This document shows positions 44,677-53,912 of a DNA stretch of 64,000 nucleotides, piece after piece. The notes under the pieces were generated by a model. The model saw only the letters and a program-made list of their open reading frames with translations. It had not been told where the DNA came from and searched no databases. The stretch's first letter is position 1. Every line of letters begins with the position of its first letter. Source of the stretch: Aquabacter sp. L1I39 (lineage in GTDB: Bacteria > Pseudomonadota > Alphaproteobacteria > Rhizobiales > Xanthobacteraceae); contig NZ_CP072392.1 of NCBI RefSeq assembly GCF_017742835.1, positions 459,388 to 523,387 on the forward strand. The letters are read 5' to 3'. Made by a program: the position numbers and the translations under genes.

Positions 44677-45267
44677 ATGAAAATTCACTCGCCCCTCTTT
44701 GATCGCATTCGGGTCAAGCCCGAAGTGGACCGGCAGCGCCGCCGGCTCCTGCCCACGTGCCAATGGCCGGGCTGCGACCGCGAGGGCACGCACCGCGCCC
44801 CAAAGGGCCGCCACGCGGAAGGGGAGTATTTTCACTACTGCCTCGACCACGTGAAGGAATACAACCAGTCCTACAACTATTTCGCGGGCATGAGCGACGC
44901 GGCGGTCTACGCCTACCAGAAGGACGCGCTGACCGGGCATCGTCCCACCTGGAAGATGGGCACGCGCGGGCCCGAGGAAAAGACCGAGGGCTATCGCGAC
45001 CCCTTCGGCTTTGCGGGCGAAATGGGCGGTTTCGAGCGATTCGAGCAGCCGGTGACCGAGAGCCGGGCCATCCGCACAGCCGAGCGGCGGGCGCTGGAGC
45101 AGCTGGGGCTGGAACTCTCCGCCACGGCCGAAGAGATCAAGACCCGTTTCAAGGATCTAGTGAAGAAGCACCATCCCGATGCCAATGGCGGCGATCGTTC
45201 CACCGAGGACCGGCTACGCAACGTCATCCAGGCCTATAACACTCTGCGTCAGGCGGGCTTCTGCTGA
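44677..45267 (+). CDS. J-domain protein (DnaJ-like), C-terminal J domain
   Basis: 196 residues. The N-terminal part has two Cys-x-x-x-x-Cys-like pairs (CQWPGCDREG near 28-34 and YC near 53), unusual for a J protein, and a linker with RTAERRALEQLGL. The J domain is at the C-terminus (~135-195) with HHPDANGGD carrying the HPD motif needed to stimulate Hsp70. It lies between bolA and cobS, a layout conserved in alphaproteobacteria, suggesting chaperone help for the cobaltochelatase. Confidence 0.92.
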   Translation: MKIHSPLFDRIRVKPEVDRQRRRLLPTCQWPGCDREGTHRAPKGRHAEGEYFHYCLDHVKEYNQSYNYFAGMSDAAVYAYQKDALTGHRPTWKMGTRGPEEKTEGYRDPFGFAGEMGGFERFEQPVTESRAIRTAERRALEQLGLELSATAEEIKTRFKDLVKKHHPDANGGDRSTEDRLRNVIQAYNTLRQAGFC

Positions 45268-45393
45268 CGGACGCCGCCCCCCGCGACATCGGGTGCGGCG
45301 CGAATGGTTTTTGCACCAGCGGAAAACCTTTAAGGTTCCGCACCGACCGACAACAAGGAACGCACGCGGGAGCGTTGCGCAGACGGAGGCGTT

Positions 45394-46377
45394 ATGAGCG
45401 GCACCGAGACCATTGCACCGACCCCTGACATGAAGGTGTCGGTGCGCCAGGTGTTCGGCATCGACATCGACATGGAAGTCCCGGCCTTCTCCGAGGCCGA
45501 CCCCCACGTGCCTGATCTCGACCCCGATTATCTGTTCGACCGGCAGACCACCTTGGCGGTCCTCGCGGGCTTCGCCTACAACCGCCGCGTCATGGTCACC
45601 GGCTATCACGGCACCGGCAAGTCCACCCATGTGGAGCAGATCGCCGCCCGCCTGAACTGGCCGTGCGTCCGCATCAACCTCGACAGCCATATCAGCCGCA
45701 TCGACCTGATCGGCAAGGACGCCATCGTGGTGAAGGACGGCATGCAGGTCACGGAATTCCGTGACGGCATCCTGCCCTGGGCGCTCCAGAACAATATCGC
45801 CCTGGTGTTCGACGAATATGACGCCGGCCGCCCGGACGTCATGTTCGTGATCCAGCGCGTGCTGGAAGTCTCCGGCCGCCTGACCCTGCTCGACCAGAAC
45901 CGGGTCATCCGCCCCCACCCCTCGTTCCGCCTGTTCGCCACCGCCAACACTGTGGGTCTCGGCGATACGTCGGGCCTCTATCACGGCACCCAGCAGATCA
46001 ATCAGGGCCAGATGGACCGCTGGTCCATCGTCACCACCCTCAATTACCTGCCCCACGACAAGGAAGTGGAGATCGTGCTGGCCAAGGCCAAGCACTATCG
46101 CAACCCCGAGGGCCGCGACATTGTCAACCGCATGGTGCGCCTGGCAGACCTCACCCGGCAGGCCTTCATCAATGGCGACCTGTCGACGGTGATGAGCCCG
46201 CGCACGGTCATCACCTGGTCCGAAAATGCTAATATCTTCAAGGATATCGGCTTCGCGCTGCGGGTCACGTTCCTGAACAAGTGCGACGAGCTGGAGCGGT
46301 CCATCGTGGCCGAGTTCTACCAGCGCTGCTTCGGCCAGGAGCTGCCCGAGAGCGCGGTGAACGTCGCCCTCTCCTGA
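45394..46377 (+). CDS. cobS: cobaltochelatase AAA+ subunit CobS
   Basis: 327 residues. MoxR/CbbQ-type AAA+ ATPase of the aerobic cobaltochelatase, which with CobT drives cobalt insertion by CobN in vitamin B12 synthesis. Walker [11 protein letters not shown] near 69, Walker [11 protein letters not shown] near 137, sensor-1 LFATANTVG near 183. The ATG follows ~15 bp after a loose purine site. First gene of cobS-cobT; cobN is not in the window. Confidence 0.97.
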   Translation: MSGTETIAPTPDMKVSVRQVFGIDIDMEVPAFSEADPHVPDLDPDYLFDRQTTLAVLAGFAYNRRVMVTGYHGTGKSTHVEQIAARLNWPCVRINLDSHISRIDLIGKDAIVVKDGMQVTEFRDGILPWALQNNIALVFDEYDAGRPDVMFVIQRVLEVSGRLTLLDQNRVIRPHPSFRLFATANTVGLGDTSGLYHGTQQINQGQMDRWSIVTTLNYLPHDKEVEIVLAKAKHYRNPEGRDIVNRMVRLADLTRQAFINGDLSTVMSPRTVITWSENANIFKDIGFALRVTFLNKCDELERSIVAEFYQRCFGQELPESAVNVALS

Positions 46378-46444
46378 TCCGTCCGCCGGACCGGCCGCGT
46401 CTGCTGAAGCGGGCGCGGCCCACTCCGTTCAAAGGTTGTTCGCG

Positions 46445-48349
46445 ATGGCCCCGTCCAACAAGACCGCCAAGTCCGCGCCCAAGGAGGCGCCCGTCGAGCC
46501 CTTCAAGCGGGCGGTGGCGGGCTGCTTCAAGGCCATTGCCGGCGTCTCCGAGTTCGATGTCTCCTTCGCCTCCGAGCGTCCCTCGCTCGGCCCCGACAAG
46601 GTGCGCCTGCCCGAGCCGCCGCGTCGCCTGAGCCAGCAGGATGCGGCCATCCTGCGCGGACATGCGGATTCGCTCGCCCTGCGCCTCGCTTGCCATGACC
46701 CTGGCGTGCACCGCCGCATGGTGCCCACCGGCGATGTCGCCCGCGCGGTGTTCGACGCGGTGGAGCAGGCGCGGGTGGAGGCGGTGGGCTCCAACCGCAT
46801 GCTGGGCGTCCAGCGCAACCTGACGGCCATGCTCTCCGACCGCTATCATCGCGGTCCTTTCGCGGATATCACCGACCGCGCCGACGCGCCCATCGAGGAT
46901 GCGGTGGCACTCCTCGTGCGCGAGCGCCTGACCGGGCAGGCCCCGCCCCCTGCCGCCCGCAAGATCGTGGAGCTATGGCGCGACTATATTGAGAGCCGCG
47001 CCGAGGGTGACCTCTCCCGCCTCGCCGGCAGCCTGGAAGACCAGAAGGCCTTCGGCCGCATCACCCGCGACCTGTTGTCCTCCCTGGAAATGGGCGAGGA
47101 AAGCAGCCTGGAGAGCGACGAGGACCAGGAGAGCGAGGACGAATCCAGCGGCCGCGACGACAAGGCGGGCGAGGAAGGCGAGCAGTCCGAGGATGAGAGC
47201 CAGGAAGGCGCCACCGAGGTGGAGGCCGAGCTCTCCGAGGACGAGCTGCCCGAAAGCGCCATGGAGAGCGAGGCCGGCCCGCCGGCCGAAATGCCCGACG
47301 AAAGCGACATGGGCGATGCGGACGAGGCGGCCGAGCCCTGGCAGCCCCGCCAACCCCAGAATGCCGACGCCAAGGGGCCGGACTATCGCGCCTACACGGT
47401 CAAGTTCGACGAGGAGGTCCATGCGGAGGACCTGTGCGACGCGGAAGAACTGACGCGCTTGCGCTCCTATCTGGACAAGCAATTGTCCAACCTCCAGGGC
47501 GTGGTCTCGCGGCTTGCCAACCGCCTCCAGCGGCGGCTCCTGGCGCAGCAGAACCGCGCCTGGGAGTTCGATCTCGAGGAAGGCGTCCTTGATCCGGCCC
47601 GCCTCTCCCGCGTGGTGACCGACCCCACCGCCGCCCTCTCCTTCAAGCGGGAGAAGGACACCCAGTTCCGGGATACGGTGGTCACCCTGGTGATCGACAA
47701 TTCCGGCTCCATGCGCGGGCGGCCCATCACAGTTGCCGCCACCTGCGCCGACATTCTCGCCCGCACGCTGGAGCGCTGCGGCGTGAAGGTGGAAGTGCTG
47801 GGCTTCACGACGCGCGCCTGGAAGGGCGGGCAGTCCCGCGAGGCGTGGCTTGCCGCCGGCAAGCCGGCCAATCCGGGGCGGCTGAATGACCTCAGGCACA
47901 TCATCTACAAGGCTGCGGATGCCCCCTGGCGGCGGGCCCGGCGCAATCTCGGCCTGATGATGCGCGAGGGTCTCCTGAAGGAGAATATCGACGGCGAGGC
48001 GCTCGCCTGGGCCCATGAGCGCCTGCTCGGCCGTCCCGAGGCCCGCAAGATCCTCATGATGATATCCGACGGCGCGCCGGTGGATGATTCCACCCTCTCC
48101 GTGAACCCCGGCAACTACCTGGAGCGGCACCTGCGCCACGTCATTGCCGAGATCGAGAACCGCTCGCCGGTGGAACTCATCGCCATCGGCATCGGCCACG
48201 ACGTGACGCGCTATTATCGCCGCGCCGTGACCATCGTGGACGCAGAGGAGTTGGGCGGCGTCATGACCGAGAAGCTGGCGGAGCTATTCTCGGAGAACGG
48301 CCCCACTCCGGTGCGCGCCACCGGCGGCGCCCGTCGGAAGCTGCACTGA
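46445..48349 (+). CDS. cobT: cobaltochelatase VWA subunit CobT
   Basis: 634 residues. Middle part (about 205-300) is a long acidic, Glu/Asp-rich stretch; the C-terminal third is a von Willebrand A domain with MIDAS motif DNSGSMRG near 418 and later conserved Thr and Asp (ISDGAP near 540). This is the magnesium/cobalt-chelatase partner of CobS. The ATG at 46445 follows AAAGG; a TTG three codons upstream is not used in my call. 67 bp after cobS, same operon. Confidence 0.97.
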   Translation: MAPSNKTAKSAPKEAPVEPFKRAVAGCFKAIAGVSEFDVSFASERPSLGPDKVRLPEPPRRLSQQDAAILRGHADSLALRLACHDPGVHRRMVPTGDVARAVFDAVEQARVEAVGSNRMLGVQRNLTAMLSDRYHRGPFADITDRADAPIEDAVALLVRERLTGQAPPPAARKIVELWRDYIESRAEGDLSRLAGSLEDQKAFGRITRDLLSSLEMGEESSLESDEDQESEDESSGRDDKAGEEGEQSEDESQEGATEVEAELSEDELPESAMESEAGPPAEMPDESDMGDADEAAEPWQPRQPQNADAKGPDYRAYTVKFDEEVHAEDLCDAEELTRLRSYLDKQLSNLQGVVSRLANRLQRRLLAQQNRAWEFDLEEGVLDPARLSRVVTDPTAALSFKREKDTQFRDTVVTLVIDNSGSMRGRPITVAATCADILARTLERCGVKVEVLGFTTRAWKGGQSREAWLAAGKPANPGRLNDLRHIIYKAADAPWRRARRNLGLMMREGLLKENIDGEALAWAHERLLGRPEARKILMMISDGAPVDDSTLSVNPGNYLERHLRHVIAEIENRSPVELIAIGIGHDVTRYYRRAVTIVDAEELGGVMTEKLAELFSENGPTPVRATGGARRKLH

Positions 48350-48354
48350 CGCGC

Positions 48355-49422
48355 ATGTCGCGTCCCTCCCCGTTCTCCCCCCGCCCCGGTGCGCCCGCGC
48401 TGGGGCGGCGGCGTTTCATGCTCGGCCTTGCCGCCGCAGGGCTCATGGCGCCGCCGCTCGCGCTGAGCCTCGCCCGCGCCGTCGCGAAGCCCGCCATCCT
48501 GCCGGTAACGCCCCTCTCCATAGAGGTCACGTCCATTCCCATCGACCGCTTCCGCGCGGGTGGCGATGAAACGCGGTTCGGCGCACTCACCTTCCTGGGC
48601 GGCTTGAGGCTCGCGTCCGGCTTTGCTGGCTTTGGAGGCCTATCGGGGCTTCGCATCACGGGGCATGGAGAGCATGTCCTGGCGCTTACCGATGCGGGCC
48701 TCTTCCTCTCCGGCCAATTGGAGACGGAGGGCGTGCGGCCCGTCCGCCTCTCCCGCGTGCGCGTCGCCGCCATGCTGGACGAGACCGGCCGGCCGCTGGC
48801 TGAGAGCGGGCGGGCGGATACCGAATCCCTCGCCGTCGGCCCGGACGGCATCTATGTGGGAATCGAGGGTGTCAACGAGGTCTGGCGCTTTCCCGGCCCC
48901 GATCCGCTCGGCCAGCGCGGCGTCAGCGTGCATGTGCCTGAGGGGGTGAAGGCGCTCGCCAATAACCGGGGCATGGAGAGCCTTGCCGTGATCCCATCGG
49001 GTCCGCGTGCGGGCACCCTTATCGCCATCGGCGAGGCCGGGACCACGGCCAATCCCGACTTGCCGGGCTTCCTTATCGGCGGGCCGCGTCCGGGCCGCTT
49101 CCTCATCAAGAAGAGCTGGAAATTCAACGCCACCGATGCGGACGTCGGCCCAGATGGCCGGCTCTATCTTCTGGAGCGCCATTATTCGCCTTCTGATGGC
49201 GTCTCCATGCAGATCCGCCGCTTCGAGATGGACGCGGTGCGCCCCGGCTCCACCATTGACGGCGAAGTGCTCATCCGCGCCGACATGGGGTTTGAGATCG
49301 ACAATATGGAAGGCCTGTCGGTGACCACCGGGCCGTCAGGGGAGACCCTCCTGACCCTGATTTCCGACGACAATTTCAGCCCGCTCCAGCGCACGGTGCT
49401 GCTGCGCTTCGCCCTGGCGTGA
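48355..49422 (+). CDS. exported esterase-like phytase-family protein
   Basis: 355 residues. A twin-arginine-type signal, RRRFMLGLAAAGLMAPPLAL (residues 18-37), then a beta-propeller of the esterase-like activity of phytase family, with repeated blade motifs SLAVGPDGIYVGIE, ESLAVIPSG, ADVGPDGRLYLLERHY and DNMEGLSVT. It starts 5 bp after cobT and is often found after cobT in alphaproteobacteria. Export by Tat is inferred. Substrate unknown. Confidence 0.88.
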   Translation: MSRPSPFSPRPGAPALGRRRFMLGLAAAGLMAPPLALSLARAVAKPAILPVTPLSIEVTSIPIDRFRAGGDETRFGALTFLGGLRLASGFAGFGGLSGLRITGHGEHVLALTDAGLFLSGQLETEGVRPVRLSRVRVAAMLDETGRPLAESGRADTESLAVGPDGIYVGIEGVNEVWRFPGPDPLGQRGVSVHVPEGVKALANNRGMESLAVIPSGPRAGTLIAIGEAGTTANPDLPGFLIGGPRPGRFLIKKSWKFNATDADVGPDGRLYLLERHYSPSDGVSMQIRRFEMDAVRPGSTIDGEVLIRADMGFEIDNMEGLSVTTGPSGETLLTLISDDNFSPLQRTVLLRFALA

Positions 49423-49437
49423 GGCGCGCGCGGCCGC

Positions 49438-50451
49438 TCACTTGCCGAACAGGGGAAGCCGCCCTTGCGGCGCCCCGGGCGACAGGAGGCCGCAGCGCAC
49501 ATCCTGCACCTGCCCCGCCTCCCAGCCCAATATGGCGCGCTTGCGGGTGAGGCCCCAATGATAGCCCGTCAGGTCTCCGCTCTTGCCCAGCACGCGGTGG
49601 CAGGGGACCACGAAGGAGATAGGGTTCTTGCCCACCGCCGCACCCACCGCCCGCGCGGCGGCGGGGCGGCCCACATGGCCGGCTATGGTGGAATAGGTGG
49701 TGGCCCGGCCCATGGGGATGCGCAGGAGCGTCTCCCACACCCGCACCTCGAAATCGGTGCCGATGAAGACGATGCGCAGCGGCTGGTCCTCCCGCCAGGT
49801 GGTGGGGTCGAATATGCGCTGCACCAGGGGCGCGGTGGCGGCAGGGTCCTCAACATAATCCGCATTGGGCCAGCGGCGGCGCATGTCGGCGAGCGCCTCC
49901 ACCTCCTCGCCCAGGTCCGCGAAGGCGAGGCCGCACAGGCCGCGCGCGGTGGACATGGCCAGCGCCCGGCCGAAAGGCGAGGGATGGAAGCCATAGCGGA
50001 TCACGAGCCCCTGCCCGCCCGTCTTCCATTCACCGGGCGACATGGCCTCATGCACCACGAACAGGTCATGCAGGCGCCCAGGACCGGAAAGGCCCAGTTC
50101 CAGTGCCGCGTCCAGCACATTGGAGGATTCCGCCAGCACCCGGCGCGCCCGATCCAGGGTCACCGCCTGCAGGAACGCCTTGGGGGTAAGGCCGCACCAG
50201 CGGCGGAACAGGTCGGTCAGCGCCCGCGCGCTGACGCCGGTGGCGCGGGCGATCTCCTCAACTTCGGGCTGGTCCCGCACATGGTTGGAGATGTAGGACA
50301 CCGCCCGCCGCACCACGTCATAGTCGGCGGCGGCGATCTCGAGCTCGGTGGCCGGCGTGGGGATGGCGAGGGCGCCGGGTTGGGGAAGGTCCAGGGTAAA
50401 GCTCTCCTGCGCAAGCACCGGCTCATCTCCTCGCAAGTGACGAGCCGACAT
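49438..50451 (-). CDS. ada: AraC-HTH / O6-methylguanine-DNA methyltransferase fusion
   Basis: 337 residues. N-terminal AraC-type helix-turn-helix (about 55-140) joined to a methyltransferase domain (about 150-320) with the acceptor-cysteine motif PCHRVLGKSG near 297. The N-terminal zinc domain of full Ada, with its phosphotriester-reading Cys38, is missing; the first ~40 residues are short and Cys-poor. So it should repair O6-methylguanine but lack the classical Ada activation step. Alone in its operon, convergent with the phytase-like gene. Confidence 0.92.
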   Translation of the reverse strand: MSARHLRGDEPVLAQESFTLDLPQPGALAIPTPATELEIAAADYDVVRRAVSYISNHVRDQPEVEEIARATGVSARALTDLFRRWCGLTPKAFLQAVTLDRARRVLAESSNVLDAALELGLSGPGRLHDLFVVHEAMSPGEWKTGGQGLVIRYGFHPSPFGRALAMSTARGLCGLAFADLGEEVEALADMRRRWPNADYVEDPAATAPLVQRIFDPTTWREDQPLRIVFIGTDFEVRVWETLLRIPMGRATTYSTIAGHVGRPAAARAVGAAVGKNPISFVVPCHRVLGKSGDLTGYHWGLTRKRAILGWEAGQVQDVRCGLLSPGAPQGRLPLFGK

Positions 50452-50509
50452 CAGACCACGACCCCCAGGGGCTGCCCACCCGATTTCACGGCGGCGGATC
50501 GGGAGGCGG

Positions 50510-51031
50510 TCAGAACACCGAGCGCGTCACGCCCCGTTTCACCTCGCTCAGCGCCGAAGTCAGGTCCGCCGCCAGCTCCGACTTCTGGTGCGGGCCAAGA
50601 TGGATGCCGACGGGGGTGCGTCGGCCGCGCGTTTCGAGGGCCATGTCGAGGGTGCCGAACTCCTCCACGTCCCGCCGCCAGAGCCGAGTGAAGAAGGGGT
50701 TCATCTCCACGTCCCGCGCCACACCGCGCGCCGGCACGTGGCGCACCTGGATCAGGCTCGGGGTGATGCGGATATATTCCCGCGCTGCCGCCGCCTTGAA
50801 ATTGGCTTGGAAGGCCCAATAGAGCAAAGCCACGTCGAGGCCGAAGAAGCCGAAGATGGGCCAGGCGCCCAGCGCCAGGAAGAACAGGCCGCAGGCAAAG
50901 CTCACGCCGCCCATGGCGAGCATGACGATGAGGAACCCCTTGCGCGACAAGGAACGATGGGGCGCCATCGCAGCCGCGAAAACGGTGGGCTCTCCATCGT
51001 CTGGAAAGGGCAGCTCATTGGCCTTGATCAT
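50510..51031 (-). CDS. DUF2244 membrane protein
   Basis: 173 residues. PHRSLSRKGFLIVMLAMGG opens the family domain, two membrane helices lie near 33-52 and 57-75, and a cytoplasmic domain has RITPSLIQVRH and GIHLGPHQKSELAADL. The ATG at 51031 is the family start. It is divergent from nth with only 12 bp between the start codons, a conserved pairing in this group. Function unknown. Confidence 0.9.
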   Translation of the reverse strand: MIKANELPFPDDGEPTVFAAAMAPHRSLSRKGFLIVMLAMGGVSFACGLFFLALGAWPIFGFFGLDVALLYWAFQANFKAAAAREYIRITPSLIQVRHVPARGVARDVEMNPFFTRLWRRDVEEFGTLDMALETRGRRTPVGIHLGPHQKSELAADLTSALSEVKRGVTRSVF

Positions 51032-51043
51032 GGCCCTTAGTAT

Positions 51044-51973
51044 ATGAAGAAAATGGCCCGAAAAACCATAGCCAACGAACCCGCATCGGCCGGCGCCCCC
51101 CCAGAGCCCAACGCTCCGGCGGAGGGCGTGGCGGCGCCGACCCCTGTTCGCCCCAAGGCCCGCCCGGCCGCAAAACCAAGCCATGCCGGAACAATACCGG
51201 CGAACGCCAAGGCTCAGGCGACACGCCCCTCCCGCAGCAAGGCGCCGCCAGCGATCCTCCTGCCGGAGCCCTCGCCCACCCCGCGCCGCCGTGCCGTGGC
51301 CAATGCGGCGGCCGCCGCCCATGGCAAGACGGTGCGGCCCTGGACCAAGAGGGAGATCACGGAGGCCTTCGCCCGCTTCGAGCGCCTCAATCCCGAGCCG
51401 AAGGGCGAGCTGGAGCATTCCGATCCCTTCACCCTCCTGGTGGCGGTGGTGCTCTCCGCACAGGCCACCGATGCCGGGGTCAACAAGGCGACGCGCGGCC
51501 TGTTCGCCGCCGCCGCGACGCCCGCCGCCATGGTGGCACTCGGAGAGGAAGGCGTCGCCAGCCACATCCGCACGCTCGGCCTTTACCGGGGCAAGGCGAA
51601 GAATGTGGTGGAGCTCTCACGCCTCCTGCTGGAGCGCCATGGCGGGGCCGTGCCGCAGGATCGGGCCGCGCTGGAGGCGCTCCCCGGCGTCGGCCGCAAG
51701 ACGGCCAATGTGGTGCTGAACATGGCGTTCGGGCACCCCACCATCGCCGTGGACACCCATCTCTTCCGGGTGGCCAACCGCACCGGCCTTGCCCCCGGCG
51801 CGACGCCGCTGGAGGTGGAGGAGAAGCTGGAGGCGCGCATTCCCGGCAGATTCAAGCTGCACGCCCACCACTGGCTGATCCTGCACGGGCGCTATATCTG
51901 CAAGGCCCTGCGGCCTGACTGCCCCATATGCCCCATCAACGACCTCTGCCGCTGGCCGGACAAGCCCTTGTGA
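51044..51973 (+). CDS. nth: endonuclease III (Nth) with long N-terminal extension
   Basis: 309 residues; the catalytic part starts near 100. Helix-hairpin-helix LPGVGRKTANVV near 208 with catalytic Lys, catalytic Asp in VDTHLFRVANR near 236, and the [4Fe-4S] loop C-x6-C-x2-C-x5-C near the end. It removes oxidised pyrimidines. The first ~95 residues are Ala/Pro-rich and probably disordered, a feature of some alphaproteobacterial Nth. Start is uncertain; ATGs at 51044 and 51053 are both possible. Confidence 0.94.
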   Translation: MKKMARKTIANEPASAGAPPEPNAPAEGVAAPTPVRPKARPAAKPSHAGTIPANAKAQATRPSRSKAPPAILLPEPSPTPRRRAVANAAAAAHGKTVRPWTKREITEAFARFERLNPEPKGELEHSDPFTLLVAVVLSAQATDAGVNKATRGLFAAAATPAAMVALGEEGVASHIRTLGLYRGKAKNVVELSRLLLERHGGAVPQDRAALEALPGVGRKTANVVLNMAFGHPTIAVDTHLFRVANRTGLAPGATPLEVEEKLEARIPGRFKLHAHHWLILHGRYICKALRPDCPICPINDLCRWPDKPL

Positions 51974-51977
51974 GCCT

Positions 51978-52568
51978 TCAGAAAATGCCGGGGATGATCC
52001 GCCGGGTGCGGGCGCAGTAGGCGTCATAGGCCGGCCCGAAGGTCTGGCGCATCATGGCCTCCTCGCGCCCCACCCGGAACGCGAACAGGATGCCGAAGCC
52101 GACAAGGCCGGCGGGGCCGGCGACGAGATTGGGAAGCAGCAGCGCCTGCGCCACCGCCCACAGGAAGAAGGCGGAATACATGGGGTGGCGCACATAGGCG
52201 TAAACGCCACCGGTCACCAATTGATGAGCATCCTTGATCTCCAGCGTCACCGACCAGTTGCGGCCGAGATCCCGGTGCGTGCGCCAGAACAGCCAGAGCG
52301 AGGCCGCAAAGACACAGATGCCCGCCATCACCTGAACCGGCGAGAGGGCATAGGTCAGCCCCTTGGGAAAGCCCGTGGCGGCATAGATGGCCGGAACGAT
52401 GCCCAGGCCCAGCGTGGAAATGGACAGGAGCACCATCTCCCTCAGCGTGCGATGGCGGGCATCCGCCACCTGCGCGCGCTTGGCCTTGCGCTCGAACGGC
52501 AGGCGGATGACGTACCAGGCGATGACGCCAAGCGCCCAGGCGATCTTGGAACATGCAAGCAGGGTCAT
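51978..52568 (-). CDS. isoprenylcysteine-methyltransferase-like membrane protein
   Basis: 196 residues with four to five membrane helices. The SAM-binding end GGVYAYVRHPMYSAFFLWAVAQ near 118-140 and REEAMMRQTFGPAYDAYCARTRRIIP is the PEMT/ICMT signature. In bacteria it may methylate lipids or small acids; no isoprenylated substrate is expected. Its ATG overlaps the lipase stop as ATGA, so they are translationally coupled. Confidence 0.9.
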   Translation of the reverse strand: MTLLACSKIAWALGVIAWYVIRLPFERKAKRAQVADARHRTLREMVLLSISTLGLGIVPAIYAATGFPKGLTYALSPVQVMAGICVFAASLWLFWRTHRDLGRNWSVTLEIKDAHQLVTGGVYAYVRHPMYSAFFLWAVAQALLLPNLVAGPAGLVGFGILFAFRVGREEAMMRQTFGPAYDAYCARTRRIIPGIF

Positions 52569-53800
52569 AGACGTCTCAGATGTGCGCCGGGAATGAGGCT
52601 GCCGTCGGGAGCGAAGATGGCCATAGGCCCCTCCATCTGCGCCACCAGGTCGGAACACGAGATGGGCGCATGGATGAAGGCGTAGAAGTCGTAAGGGGCA
52701 CGGCAATCATTGGCCAGGAAGAACTGGCAATGAAGGCGCATGATGTCGAGCCGATAGCGGGCATAGGTGCCCGGCGTCATCATGCCCCGTATGGTCACCT
52801 GCCGGATGAAGGGCCGCCGGGAGCCGTCGCCATTTCCCGCATGGGTGAGGCTGACCGGATCGACCTTATAGAAGCTGACAATGTCGTCCTTGGCCTGGAA
52901 CTCGATCCAATCGAGGCTGGTGGCATCGTGCACCGTGCGGGCAGCCTCCCTCAGCCGGCCGCCAGCAGGATGAAGGGCGAACTTGGCGGCCGTGGAGCCC
53001 ACGGTAAGCAGGCGCACGGGCACGGCACGCGCAAAATCGGGGTCCTTGCGCAAGGCGAGGGCAACCAGGCTCACCACATGCATGGCGCCGAGGCTGTGCC
53101 CGGCGACGACGATCTCGTCGACGCCCCCGTTCCGTGCCACGGCGATGAGGCGGTCCGCAAAGGCCTCAAGCCGCGCGTCGATGGCACCGTGGCGCCCCCG
53201 CACGAAATCCACCGAGAATTCCGCAAGGTCGAGGGACTGCTTGAGCTTCACCCGCGCTCCGAGGGTGGCCATGAGACCGAAAAAAACCGCCAGTCCCGCC
53301 GCCACCGCCGCCGGAAGCGCTGCCAGCGGGCCCAGCGGCGCGGCGAAATCATAGGCGACGAGGCCTGCCCCGATGCCAAGGCCAGTCATGGCGAGCAGCA
53401 TCACATAGGTCAGGGCGAAGAAGATGCCGTAGCGGCGGCTGAAGCGGAAATAGCGGATCACCGTGCCCGTCGCGACCATGTCCCACATAGCACGAGCGGA
53501 GCCCAGGATATGGGACCAGCGGGAGCGGGCCATGTCTGCCTTGACGATGTCGTTCCAGGCGAGCAGTTCAAATCGGGTGGCGCTTTCCCATCCGGGACCG
53601 GCGGCACCGGCATCCCAATAGGCCCCCGTGGGCGTCTCGTGCAGTTCACCCTCGCTCCAGGTCCGGGCCTGCCACGTTCCGGCGAAGCGCGCGCTTTCGC
53701 GCGCGAAAATGCGATGATGGCCCACGACATCCATGGGGTCATAGCCCGCCACGAAAAAGAAGTGGCGGCGGATGAAGGAGTGCGGGCCGTCCTGCGACAT
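52565..53800 (-). CDS. membrane-embedded alpha/beta hydrolase (lipase-like)
   Basis: 411 residues. Two hydrophobic segments (near 128-152 and 158-178) lie in the middle of the chain; the nucleophile elbow VAGHSLGAMHV is near 233. A catalytic acid and His are not certain but DDIVSFYKVDP and HAG near 320 are candidates. Not assigned to a named family. Forms a two-gene operon with the methyltransferase-like gene, so a lipid-related role is a reasonable guess. Confidence 0.78.
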   Translation of the reverse strand: MSQDGPHSFIRRHFFFVAGYDPMDVVGHHRIFARESARFAGTWQARTWSEGELHETPTGAYWDAGAAGPGWESATRFELLAWNDIVKADMARSRWSHILGSARAMWDMVATGTVIRYFRFSRRYGIFFALTYVMLLAMTGLGIGAGLVAYDFAAPLGPLAALPAAVAAGLAVFFGLMATLGARVKLKQSLDLAEFSVDFVRGRHGAIDARLEAFADRLIAVARNGGVDEIVVAGHSLGAMHVVSLVALALRKDPDFARAVPVRLLTVGSTAAKFALHPAGGRLREAARTVHDATSLDWIEFQAKDDIVSFYKVDPVSLTHAGNGDGSRRPFIRQVTIRGMMTPGTYARYRLDIMRLHCQFFLANDCRAPYDFYAFIHAPISCSDLVAQMEGPMAIFAPDGSLIPGAHLRRL

Positions 53801-53912
53801 GGTCCGCGCCTTCTACTGGAGGATGGGGCCGGACGGAAGGGCACGGCGTGACACGGCAAGGCGCCTTCCCAAGGCCGCGGGGGCGGTCTACCAAGCCGGA
53901 AGGCGTGACGTC

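Noticed and set aside
45268..45393. Possible cobalamin riboswitch upstream of cobS
   Set aside because: Only a short dyad around AACCTTTAAGGTT is present, and the ~125-bp gap is too short and lacks the conserved B12-box pattern.
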